NCBI GenBank assembly: GCA_021823525.1
Contig: JAKANY010000018.1
Location: forward strand, 1 to 33,280
DNA length: 33,280 nt
From: Actinomycetes bacterium
Lineage (GTDB): Bacteria; Actinomycetota; Acidimicrobiia; Acidimicrobiales; RAAP-2
Direction of reading: 5' to 3'
Shown here: piece by piece, positions 6,986-13,996 of the stretch
How the letters are laid out: each line of letters begins with the position of its first letter
Position numbering within the stretch: the first letter of the stretch is position 1
The notes under the pieces: generated by a model
Database searches by the model: none
Told to the model about the DNA's origin: nothing
What the model saw: the letters and a program-made list of their open reading frames with translations, nothing else
Translations under genes and position numbers: made by a program

Positions 6986-7908
6986 GAGATGTGCAGGGAC
7001 TTCTTGGCCGCCAAGACCCCGGGGCTCGAGCAGACCTGGCTCGGCTGGTTGTGCGTCAGCGAGCAGATCACCGCGGTGTCGTAGTTGGCCACGGCGACGA
7101 TCGCGACCGTCACGGGGTTCGTCGCGTCACTCAGCCCCGCCGCGATGGTGTCACGCGAGATGCCCTGGAGGAGCTGGGGGGTGTAGCTGGCGCCCGAGAT
7201 CAGGTACCGGTTCCCCAGCGACAGGAAGGGGATGGAGTAGTCCTGCGAGGAGGTGATCCCCGGGATGTACTTGGAGGTGTCGTACTTCTTGAAGACTGCC
7301 GCCTCCTGGGCGCTGGGGGTCTGGAGCGACGAGTAGAAGCCGGCCGCGCTGTCCCACACGTTGGTGTACTGCTCGACCGAGGCGAAGGCCACGTAGCGCG
7401 AGCGGTAGTGCGCCCGCACGAAGGTGAAGGTCGGGGTCCCCTGGTAGGGCTCGACCGAGCGCGTCGAGCTGATCATGTCGCCGAGGCCCGTGAAGGTTCC
7501 GAAGCGGCTGAGGGCCACGATCGTGGGCCAGCGCTCGGCTGCGCAGTAGGGGCAGTACTCGGCGCCCAGGTAGAACACCTCGGGCACGGTGGCCCCGGTG
7601 TCGCTCTTGCCCGTCAGCGCGGGCTGGCCCTTGAGGGGGATGGGCGGCGTGACCGGGACGACCTTGGAGGTCACGCCGATCGTGTTGAACACCGACGCCG
7701 GGACCGACTGGAGCTCGGCGGCGACCGAGGCGCTGGTGGGCGTGAAGGTCGAGGCCGTGGGGCTCGAGGTGCCCGACACCACCTTGATGACCACCAGGGC
7801 CACGACGACCACGACGACTAGGCCGATGGCCAGCCACGTGAAGAGCCCCGCGGGCCGTCCGGTGGCGGCGGGCGCAGGCTGGCGCTTGGCGGGGGGTCTC
7901 TTGGCCAC
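6982..7908 (-). CDS. membrane-anchored thioredoxin-like protein (DUF929 type)
   Basis: 308 residues. A basic proline-rich N-terminus is followed by one membrane helix (about residues 21-44) and then an extracytoplasmic domain with a CPYC motif at 119-122 ([15 protein letters not shown]), placed as in thioredoxin folds. Two more Cys near the end (VICSLTHNQ and SQVCSSPG) could form a structural disulfide. It matches the DUF929 family. Together with the coupled VKOR gene this predicts an oxidising disulfide system for exported proteins. The GTG start has a clear GAAGGAG site 5 nt upstream. TACATT further upstream is a possible -10. Confidence 0.88.
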   Translation of the reverse strand: MAKRPPAKRQPAPAATGRPAGLFTWLAIGLVVVVVVALVVIKVVSGTSSPTASTFTPTSASVAAELQSVPASVFNTIGVTSKVVPVTPPIPLKGQPALTGKSDTGATVPEVFYLGAEYCPYCAAERWPTIVALSRFGTFTGLGDMISSTRSVEPYQGTPTFTFVRAHYRSRYVAFASVEQYTNVWDSAAGFYSSLQTPSAQEAAVFKKYDTSKYIPGITSSQDYSIPFLSLGNRYLISGASYTPQLLQGISRDTIAAGLSDATNPVTVAIVAVANYDTAVICSLTHNQPSQVCSSPGVLAAKKSLHIS

Positions 7909-7982
7909 GGTTCTCCTTCGGGCGTGGGCGAATCCTCCTCAATGTAGTTCGCCGCGCGCGGGGCTCGGACATCGTCGGGCGG

Positions 7983-7988
7983 TAGGTT
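7983..7988 (+). promoter_or_regulatory. -10 box TAGGTT of the Nudix gene
   Basis: TAGGTT is followed by 5 nt (GGGGC) and ATG 7994. No -35 is recognised. Confidence 0.4.
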
Positions 7989-7993
7989 GGGGC

Positions 7994-8755
7994 ATGGTCG
8001 AGCCCATGGTGATCCGCCCGGCGGCGACGATCCTGCCCGTGCGCGACGGACCCGACGGCCTCGAGGTCCTCATGGTGCGCCGCAATCCGGCCAGCGAGTT
8101 CGTGGGAGGCGCCCACGTGTTCCCCGGCGGCGCGGTCGAGCCGAGCGACGGCGCGCTCGGCGCGCACGTGGTGGGGATCGACGACGAGCGGGCCTCGGCC
8201 GACCTGGGGCTGGCCTCGGGGGGCCTCGCCTACTTCGTGGCCGCCGCGCGCGAGCTGTTCGAAGAGGCCGGCCTGCTGCTGGTCGCGGGCGTCGCGCCGG
8301 ACCCGTCAGCGCTCGGCGCCTGGCGGGCCGCCCTCAACGAGCGGCGGGCCAGCCTCGGCGAGCTGGTCGCGGCCGAGGGGCTGACCCTGGACCTGGGCGA
8401 GGTCCGCTACCTCGCGCACTGGGTCACGCCCCACGGCCAGCCCCGGCGCTACGACACCCGCTTCTTCATCGCGCCCGCGCCCGCGGCCCAGGAGGCGGCC
8501 CCCGACGAGGGCGAGACGGTCGCGCACCGCTGGGTCCGGCCGGTCGACGCCCTGGCCGATGGCGCCCGGGGCACCATCACCCTGATCCTGCCGACGATCC
8601 GGACGCTGCGCCAGGTGGCGCTGGTGCCCGACGTGGCCAGCGCCCTGGCCCTGGCGGCGAGCCAGGGCCCGATCGTGCGCGTGGAGCCGCACCTGCGCGA
8701 GCGCGGGGGCCAGGCCTGGATCCTCCTGCCCGGCGAGCCGGGCTACGACGACTGA
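7994..8755 (+). CDS. Nudix hydrolase with split Nudix box (NUDT19-like)
   Basis: 253 residues. Hydrolyses a nucleoside diphosphate linked to some group; the substrate is not evident, and CoA derivatives are known for the NUDT19 type. The Nudix box is interrupted: GGAVEPSD begins at residue 45, and RELFEEAG follows only at 86-93, an insertion of about 30 residues as in NUDT19 and its bacterial relatives. The catalytic Glu residues of REx2EE are present. ATG 7994 lies 5 nt after TAGGTT; ATG 8006 is an alternative. It converges on and overlaps the Mrp gene by 13 bp. Confidence 0.85.
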   Translation: MVEPMVIRPAATILPVRDGPDGLEVLMVRRNPASEFVGGAHVFPGGAVEPSDGALGAHVVGIDDERASADLGLASGGLAYFVAAARELFEEAGLLLVAGVAPDPSALGAWRAALNERRASLGELVAAEGLTLDLGEVRYLAHWVTPHGQPRRYDTRFFIAPAPAAQEAAPDEGETVAHRWVRPVDALADGARGTITLILPTIRTLRQVALVPDVASALALAASQGPIVRVEPHLRERGGQAWILLPGEPGYDD

Positions 8756-9921
8756 CCGCGCAACTCCCCGGGGAACGCGCCGGGGGCCCCGTCGCCCGCG
8801 ACCGCCCTGGCCAGCGCGTCGAGCAGGCGCGCCGAGCAGCCCGCCTGGCCCGCCGGCGGCGCGACGTCGTCGCGCAAGCGGCGGGCCAGCGCACCGAAGG
8901 CCCCCCCGTCGCCCTCGAGCGCCAGGGGGCGCCCCTCGTCGCCGGCCTGGGCGAGCGCGTGGTCGAGCGGGATCGAGGCCAGCAGCTCGACCCCGAGGGA
9001 CTCGGCCAGCTCGCGGCCGCCGTCGCGGCCGAAGGGGGCGAACTCCTCGCCGCTGGCGCTCGTCGCTGGGGCCATGTTCTCGACGACCCCGAGCAGGCGC
9101 AAGTGGTGCCCGCGCGCGAAGTCCGCGGTGCGCGCGGCCACGCCGGTCGCCGCCCGGCTGGGCGTGGTCACGAGCACCACGCCCAAGCGCGGCAGGAGGC
9201 GCGCCAGGGTCATGGGGACGTCCCCGGTTCCCGGAGGCGTGTCGACGACCAGGTAGTCGATGCCCGACCAGTCGGCGTCCTCGAGGAACTGGGCGACCGC
9301 CTTCTGGACGACGAGACCCCGCCAGGCGAGGGCCCGCTCCTCCTGGGCGAGCAGCCCCATCGCGAGCACCCGCAGCTCGCCGGGTCCCACGGGCCGGCGC
9401 ACCGGGCGCATGCGCCCGGCGACGGCCTCGACGGGCCCCTCGACCCCGAGCAGGCGGGCGAGCGAGAACCCCCAGACGTCCGCGTCGAGCACGCCCACCA
9501 CGTGGCCCAGGCGGGCCAGCGCGACGGCCAGGTTCGCCGCGACCGTCGACTTGCCGACGCCGCCCTTGCCCGAGGCGATCGCCAGCACCGGCACGCTGGG
9601 CGCCACGGTCGTGACCGCCTGGCGCTCCTGGGCGGCGCGCCGGGCGCGCTCGAGGGCGGTGCGCCGGGCCGCCGCGTCCATCTCGCCGAAGGTGACGCGC
9701 ACCGAGCGCACCCCCGCGACCCCGCGGGCCGCCTCGCGCACGTCGCGGGTCAGCTGGGCGCGCAGGGGGCACCCCGCCGTCGTCAGGGCGACGCGGACCA
9801 CGACGTCGCCCGCGTCGTCGACGCTGACCTCGTCGATCATGCCCAGCTCGACCACCGAGATCCCGAGCTCGGGGTCGGGAACGTCGGCCAGACGGTTCCG
9901 GATCTGCGCGACGATCTCCAC
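8743..9921 (-). CDS. mrp: Mrp/NBP35-type P-loop ATPase with N-terminal MIP18 domain
   Basis: 392 residues, cytosolic. Residues 1-80 are a MIP18/DUF59 domain (DPELGISVVELGMIDEV, with Cys51 in TTAGCPL). From about 111 comes the deviant P-loop ATPase IASGKGGVGKST at 116-126, then DADVWGFS and VDTPPGTGD. This family carries and transfers Fe-S clusters. The CxxC usually found after VENM is missing here (VENMAPATSASGEEF), as in several actinobacterial relatives, so cluster binding at that site is doubtful. An Ala/Gly-rich tail of unknown role ends the protein. An Fe-S assembly protein gene lies divergently 67 bp away. GTG 9921 is 6 nt after TAGCGT. Confidence 0.92.
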   Translation of the reverse strand: MEIVAQIRNRLADVPDPELGISVVELGMIDEVSVDDAGDVVVRVALTTAGCPLRAQLTRDVREAARGVAGVRSVRVTFGEMDAAARRTALERARRAAQERQAVTTVAPSVPVLAIASGKGGVGKSTVAANLAVALARLGHVVGVLDADVWGFSLARLLGVEGPVEAVAGRMRPVRRPVGPGELRVLAMGLLAQEERALAWRGLVVQKAVAQFLEDADWSGIDYLVVDTPPGTGDVPMTLARLLPRLGVVLVTTPSRAATGVAARTADFARGHHLRLLGVVENMAPATSASGEEFAPFGRDGGRELAESLGVELLASIPLDHALAQAGDEGRPLALEGDGGAFGALARRLRDDVAPPAGQAGCSARLLDALARAVAGDGAPGAFPGELRGQSS

Positions 9922-9927
9922 GTCGGG

Positions 9928-9933
9928 ACGCTA
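9928..9933 (-). promoter_or_regulatory. -10 box TAGCGT of the mrp gene
   Basis: On the minus strand TAGCGT is followed by 6 nt (CCCGAC) and the GTG start at 9921; leaderless pattern. Confidence 0.45.
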
Positions 9934-9988
9934 CCGGCGCTCGCGTCGGCGCGACCCGCCGCTACCATGGGGCCACCAGGGAGGTGCC

Positions 9989-10351
9989 ATGTCCGACGTC
10001 ACGACCAGTCCACGAGAGGTGGCCACGCCGATCACGCTGACCGATGCGGCGGCGGCCAAGGTGGCCGAGCTGATCGCCGCCGAGGGAGCGAGTGAGCGCC
10101 TGGCGCTGCGCATCGCCGTCAAGTCCGGCGGCTGCTCGGGATTCCAGTACGACCTGTTCTTCGACTCCGAGATCGCCGACGACGACGTGGTGGCCGAGTT
10201 CGCCGGCGTGCCCGTCGCCGTCGACGCGCGCAGCGCCGAGCTGCTGACCGGCTCGACCATGGACTTCTCCGACGGGCTCCAGGGTGCCGGCTTCCACATC
10301 GCCAACCCCAACGCCACCCACACCTGCGGGTGCGGCAACTCCTTCAGCTGA
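9989..10351 (+). CDS. erpA: A-type Fe-S carrier (ErpA/IscA family)
   Basis: 120 residues. Carries an Fe-S cluster and hands it to target enzymes. The three conserved cysteines are present: Cys49 in SGGCSGFQYDL, and Cys113 and Cys115 in THTCGCGNSF. An N-terminal extension of about 14 residues precedes the core. ATG 9989 has an AGGGAGG site a few bases upstream. TACCAT at 9963-9968 is a possible -10. Divergent from mrp, which suggests an Fe-S theme. The RidA gene follows after 8 bp. Whether it is ErpA or IscA in role cannot be told. Confidence 0.93.
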   Translation: MSDVTTSPREVATPITLTDAAAAKVAELIAAEGASERLALRIAVKSGGCSGFQYDLFFDSEIADDDVVAEFAGVPVAVDARSAELLTGSTMDFSDGLQGAGFHIANPNATHTCGCGNSFS

Positions 10352-10359
10352 GTCGCACG

Positions 10360-10719
10360 ATGACCATCGGTCCCTACTCGCCCTGGCGTCGCGCGGGCGA
10401 CCTCGTCGTGATCTCGGGCCAGCTCGGCCTGCTGGCCGACCGGGAGGTCCGCACCATGGCCGAGGGCGGCGCGGCCGGACAGCTGCGCCAGGCCCTCGAG
10501 AACGCTCGCACCGTGCTCGAGGAGGCCGGGGCCACCCTCGACCAGGTGGTCAAGGCCACGATGTTCCTCGTCTCGATGGAGGACTTCGACGCGTGCAACG
10601 AGGTGTGGGTCGAGACCTTCAGCGTCCCGCGCCCGACCCGCTCGGCCGTCGCCGTCGCCGAGCTGCCGCTCGGGGCGCGCGTCGAGGTCGAGCTGTGGGC
10701 CCACGTGCCCACGCACTAG
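10360..10719 (+). CDS. ridA: RidA family protein (YjgF/YER057c/UK114)
   Basis: 119 residues. RidA-type proteins hydrolyse reactive enamine/imine intermediates released by PLP enzymes. Family blocks are clear: GPYSPWRRAGDLVVISGQ, ALENARTVLEEAG, the substrate Arg in PRPTRSAV, and VEVELWAHV near the end with the catalytic-pocket Glu. The ATG lies 8 bp after the erpA stop, so the two are probably co-transcribed. It converges with the GlnR-like gene, 3 bp apart, with a small AGGG/CCCT palindrome between them. Confidence 0.92.
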   Translation: MTIGPYSPWRRAGDLVVISGQLGLLADREVRTMAEGGAAGQLRQALENARTVLEEAGATLDQVVKATMFLVSMEDFDACNEVWVETFSVPRPTRSAVAVAELPLGARVEVELWAHVPTH

Positions 10720-10722
10720 GGC

Positions 10723-11418
10723 TCAGCCCTCCTCCTCGCGTTCGGGCACCCCGAAGCGGTAGCCGACCGAGCGCACCGTCTGGATCAGGTGGGCGTGCTC
10801 CTCGCCGAGCTTGGCCCGCAGGCGGCGCACGTGGACGTCGACGGTGCGCGCCCCGCCGTAGTACTCGTAGCCCCAGACCCGGCTGAGGAGCGTCTCGCGC
10901 GTGAAGACCCGCTGGGGATTGGTGGCCAGGAACCGGAGCAGCTCGTACTCCATGTAGGTCAGGTCCATCACGCGGCCCGCGATGGTCGCCTGGTAGGTCT
11001 CGAGGTTCATCGCCAGGTCGCCGTGGACGACGCGGGCGGCCACCGACTCGTTGCCGGCCCGCCGCAGGCGATGGCGCAGGCGCGTGGCCAGCTCGCTCAC
11101 GTCGAAGGGGCCCACGACGAAGTCGTCGAAGAGGTCCTCGCGGAACGTCAGGTCGTCGAGCTGGTAGTGGTCCACGAGCAGGATGATCGGGCCCACCGAC
11201 GTCGTGCGGTGTCGCAGCTGGCGGCACAGGTTCATCGCGTCGTTGAAGGGGAAGCCCGCCGCGTTGATCACCGCGCCGGCAAAGCCGCTGGCGGGCTCGA
11301 GCGCGCCGACCTCGGCCAGGCGCCCGCTGCTGGCCACGGCCGGCGAGACGCCGGCCACCTCGAGCGCCTTGCGGATCGGTCCTTCACAGGACGGCACGCA
11401 CAAGACGACGTCGATCAC
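10723..11418 (-). CDS. glnR: GlnR-like OmpR-family nitrogen regulator
   Basis: 231 residues. The C-terminal winged helix (about 135-225) carries the OmpR-type recognition part (GARTVDVHVRRLRAKLG, TVRSVGYRF) and closely resembles actinobacterial GlnR, including GDLAMNLETYQA and GRVMDLTYMEYELL before it. The receiver-like N-terminus lacks a normal phosphoacceptor: the position after the third strand reads AVINAAG rather than an Asp, in line with GlnR being an orphan, phosphorylation-independent regulator. The GTG start overlaps the stop of the GSI gene as GTGA, so regulator and both glutamine synthetases form one unit. A GlnR box-like site precedes the first gene. Confidence 0.88.
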   Translation of the reverse strand: MIDVVLCVPSCEGPIRKALEVAGVSPAVASSGRLAEVGALEPASGFAGAVINAAGFPFNDAMNLCRQLRHRTTSVGPIILLVDHYQLDDLTFREDLFDDFVVGPFDVSELATRLRHRLRRAGNESVAARVVHGDLAMNLETYQATIAGRVMDLTYMEYELLRFLATNPQRVFTRETLLSRVWGYEYYGGARTVDVHVRRLRAKLGEEHAHLIQTVRSVGYRFGVPEREEEG

Positions 11419-12713
11419 AGCAGGGGGAGGTACCGTTCGAGCTCGAAGGGGGTGACCTGGCCGCGGTAGGCGTCCCACTCGGCGCGCTTGTTGCGCAAGA
11501 ACCACTCCACCAGGTGCTCGCCGAGGGTCTCGTGCAGCAGCTCCGAGCCCTCCATCAGGTCGACCGCCTCGGCGAGCGACTGGGGCAGACGCGCGGTCCG
11601 CTCGCCCTCGGGGGGCAGCTCGTAGCCGCCCGTGACGCCGCGCAGCCCGGCGGCCAGGATCACGGCGAAGGCCAGGTAGGGGTTGGCCGCCGGGTCCGGC
11701 GAGCGGAACTCGACGCGCGTCGAGTCGATCCGGGCGGGCTTGACCGAGGGGATCCGCACCAGGGCGTCGCGGTCGTGGCGCGCCCAGCTGGCGAAGGAGG
11801 GGGCCTCCTGGCCCGGGACCAGGCGCTTGTAGGAGTTGATCCACTGGTTGGTGATCGCGGTGATCTCGGGGGCGTGGCGCACCAGTCCGGCCAGGAACCG
11901 CGTGGCCACCTCCGACAGGCCGTAGGGCCCGTCGCCGATGAAGGCGTTCTCGTCGTCGCGCCACAGCGACACGTGGGTGTGCATGCCCGACCCCTGGGCG
12001 AAGGCCAGCGGCTTGGGCATGAAGCTGGCGAACACGCCCGCCTGGCGCGCCAGCTCCTTGACCACGAAGCGCACCGACATGACCGTGTCGGCCATCGAGA
12101 GGGCGTCGGTGTAGCGCAGGTCGATCTCGTACTGGCCCGGCGCGTCCTCGTGCTGGGCGTGCTCGACGCCGATGCCCATCTCCTCGAGCATGAGCACGCT
12201 GCGCCGGCGCAGCTGGCTGCCCGCGTCGTCGGGCGCCAGGTCGAAGTAGCTGCCGTTGTCGATGGGCCGCGGGGCCCCGGCCCCGGGCGCGTCGGCGAAG
12301 TAGAAGAACTCCACCTCGGGGGCCACGAAGAACGTGTAGCCGGCGCTGCGCGCCTCGTGGAGCACCCGGCGCAGCTGCTGGCGCGGGCAGCCGGCGAAGG
12401 GGGTGCCGTCGAGGTTGTGGATGTCGCAGAAGACCCGCGCGACCCCGTCGCCGTCGGGGTACCAGGGCAGGAGCTGGAAGGTGGTCAGGTCCGGGCGGGC
12501 CAGGACGTCGGACTCGTTGGTGCGCGAGAAGCCGTCGATGGCGCTGCCGTCGAAGGTCATCCCCTGGTCCAGGGCGTCCTCGAGCTCGGCGGGGGTGACG
12601 TGGAACGCCTTGTGGCGCCCCAGCACGTCGGTGAACCACAGCTGGACGAAGCGCACGTGGCGCTCCTCGACCGTCCGCAGCACGTACTGCGCCTGGTTCT
12701 GCACGAGATTCAT
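11415..12713 (-). CDS. glnA: glutamine synthetase type I
   Basis: 432 residues. Makes glutamine from glutamate, ammonia and ATP; GSI acts as a cytosolic dodecamer. Visible blocks: FDGSAIDGFSRTNESD near the N-terminus, EVEFFYF (metal Glu), GQYEIDLRY, GSGMHTHVSLW and the NQWINSYKRLVPG ATP/ammonia region, then RVEFRSPDPAANPYL. Tyr364 (GGYELPPE) lies where the adenylylated Tyr of GSI-beta is found, but no adenylyltransferase gene is in view. ATG 12713 follows GGGGGGTG by about 6 nt. Between GSII (31 bp upstream) and the GlnR-like gene. Shorter than the main actinobacterial GlnA (about 470), so it may be a GSI-alpha or secondary enzyme. Confidence 0.93.
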   Translation of the reverse strand: MNLVQNQAQYVLRTVEERHVRFVQLWFTDVLGRHKAFHVTPAELEDALDQGMTFDGSAIDGFSRTNESDVLARPDLTTFQLLPWYPDGDGVARVFCDIHNLDGTPFAGCPRQQLRRVLHEARSAGYTFFVAPEVEFFYFADAPGAGAPRPIDNGSYFDLAPDDAGSQLRRRSVLMLEEMGIGVEHAQHEDAPGQYEIDLRYTDALSMADTVMSVRFVVKELARQAGVFASFMPKPLAFAQGSGMHTHVSLWRDDENAFIGDGPYGLSEVATRFLAGLVRHAPEITAITNQWINSYKRLVPGQEAPSFASWARHDRDALVRIPSVKPARIDSTRVEFRSPDPAANPYLAFAVILAAGLRGVTGGYELPPEGERTARLPQSLAEAVDLMEGSELLHETLGEHLVEWFLRNKRAEWDAYRGQVTPFELERYLPLL

Positions 12714-12744
12714 TGTTGCACCCCCCGCCCGGGGGCCGCGTGGC

Positions 12745-13842
12745 CTAGCGCCGCGCCGCCACCTTGGTCGCGGCAGCCCGGGTGGACGTGGCCGCGGCGG
12801 GGGCCTTGACGGCCTTGGCCGCCGGGGCGCGCCGCGGCGCGCGGGCCGCACCGCAGATCGTCTCGACCATCAGGCGCGAGACCACGTAGGGGTCGACGTT
12901 CGCGTTGGGGCGGCGGTCCTCGAGGTACCCGCGGCGGTCGCGCGCCACGGCGCCGGGGATGCGCACCGAGGAGCCGCGGTCCGACACGCCGTAGGAGAAG
13001 GACGACCACGGGGCCGTCTCGTGCGCGCCGGTCAGGCGGTCCTTGATGCCCGCCCCGTAGCTGTCGATGTGCTCGAGCACCCGGGTGCCCAGCGCCTCGC
13101 AGGCCGCGACGATGGCGTCGAAGCCGCCGGGCCCGCGCATCTGCTTGGTCGAGAAGTTGGTGTGGGCGCCCGCGCCGTTCCAGTCACCCTTGATGGGCTT
13201 GGCGTCGAAGCTCACGTCCACGCCGTAGTCCTCGGCGATGCGCTGGAGCAGCCAGCGCGCGACCCACAGCTGGTCGCCGATGGCCACCGCGCCCAGCACC
13301 CCGATCTGGAACTCCCACTGGCCCATCATCACCTCGGCGTTGGTGCCCTCGATGGCCAGGCCCGCGCGCATGCACGCCAGGGTGTGGGCCTCGACGATCT
13401 CGCGCCCGGGCTGCTTGGCCCCGCCCACGCCGCAGTAGTACGGGCCCTGGGGAGCGGGGAAGCCCACCTCGGGCCAACCGTAGGGGCGGCCGTCCTGGAA
13501 GAAGGTGTACTCCTGCTCGATGCCGAACATCGGCTCGAAGCTGGCGTACTGCTTGGCCGTCGCCACCGCCGCGGCCCGCGTGTTGGTCGGGTGCGGCGTG
13601 AGGTCGGCGTTGAGGACCTCGCACATCACCAGCACGTCGTTGGGCCCGCGCAGCGGGTCCGGGCAGGTGAACACGGGCTGGAGGACGCAGTCCGAGAAGC
13701 TGCCCGTCGCCTGGTTGGTGCTCGATCCGTCGAAGCCCCACACCGGCGGCTTCTTGCCGTCGGCGACGATCTTGGTCTTGGAGCGCAAGCCGTGTGTGGG
13801 CTCGACCCCGTCGATCCAGATGTACTCAGCCTGGTATGGCAC
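12745..13842 (-). CDS. glnII: glutamine synthetase type II with basic C-terminal tail
   Basis: 365 residues. Eukaryote-type GSII, a decameric enzyme with the same reaction as GSI. Typical blocks: AEYIWIDG, LRSKTK, WGFDGSSTNQATGSFSD, GIEQEYTFF, IKGDWNGAGAHTNFST, and NANVDPYVVSRLMVETI at the usual end of the family. About 38 further residues follow, made almost only of Ala, Lys, Arg, Pro and Thr, unlike ordinary GSII. The GTG start has a clear GGAGGG site 6 nt upstream. First gene of the GSII-GSI-GlnR unit. The tail could be a nucleic-acid or envelope contact, or a disordered low-complexity extension; its role is unknown. Confidence 0.93.
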   Translation of the reverse strand: MPYQAEYIWIDGVEPTHGLRSKTKIVADGKKPPVWGFDGSSTNQATGSFSDCVLQPVFTCPDPLRGPNDVLVMCEVLNADLTPHPTNTRAAAVATAKQYASFEPMFGIEQEYTFFQDGRPYGWPEVGFPAPQGPYYCGVGGAKQPGREIVEAHTLACMRAGLAIEGTNAEVMMGQWEFQIGVLGAVAIGDQLWVARWLLQRIAEDYGVDVSFDAKPIKGDWNGAGAHTNFSTKQMRGPGGFDAIVAACEALGTRVLEHIDSYGAGIKDRLTGAHETAPWSSFSYGVSDRGSSVRIPGAVARDRRGYLEDRRPNANVDPYVVSRLMVETICGAARAPRRAPAAKAVKAPAAATSTRAAATKVAARR

Positions 13843-13925
13843 CTCGGTCCCTCCACTGCTGCCCGCGGTCGCGCGCCTCGCGACCCCTCAAGTCTGGCGG
13901 CCGCCTGCCGCGAGCGCACCGCGTT

Positions 13926-13945
13926 GTGTTAACCCCGTGTGAAAC
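13926..13945 (-). promoter_or_regulatory. candidate GlnR box upstream of the GSII operon
   Basis: On the plus strand TTAAC and GAAAC (13941-13945) are separated by 7 bp. Actinobacterial GlnR boxes combine GTnAC and GAAAC half-sites about 6 bp apart, so this is close but one base off. It lies 84-103 bp before the GSII start and 52 bp before nadE on the other side. Confidence 0.3.
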
Positions 13946-13984
13946 TCGCGCGCGCGCCCCGGGGACCGCGCGCCGACCCCCGGG

Positions 13985-13990
13985 TAGGCT
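13985..13990 (+). promoter_or_regulatory. -10 box TAGGCT of nadE
   Basis: TAGGCT is followed by 6 nt (TCCCTC) and GTG 13997; leaderless pattern. No clear -35. Confidence 0.45.
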
Positions 13991-13996
13991 TCCCTC

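Noticed and set aside
7987..10095. 702-codon plus-strand open frame
   Set aside because: Extremely Arg/Gly/Pro/Ala-rich with no domain; it overlaps the Nudix gene in another frame and the whole mrp gene in antisense. It is a by-product of high GC.
10718..10730. AGGGCT-c-AGCCCT palindrome between ridA and the GlnR-like gene
   Set aside because: Could serve as a two-way terminator, but the usable stem is only about 4 bp once a loop is allowed.
11419..12639. Possible fusion of the GlnR-like protein with a long N-terminal domain
   Set aside because: The upstream part is Arg/Gly-rich shadow of the GSI gene; the GTGA overlap at 11415-11418 and the GlnR homology set the start.
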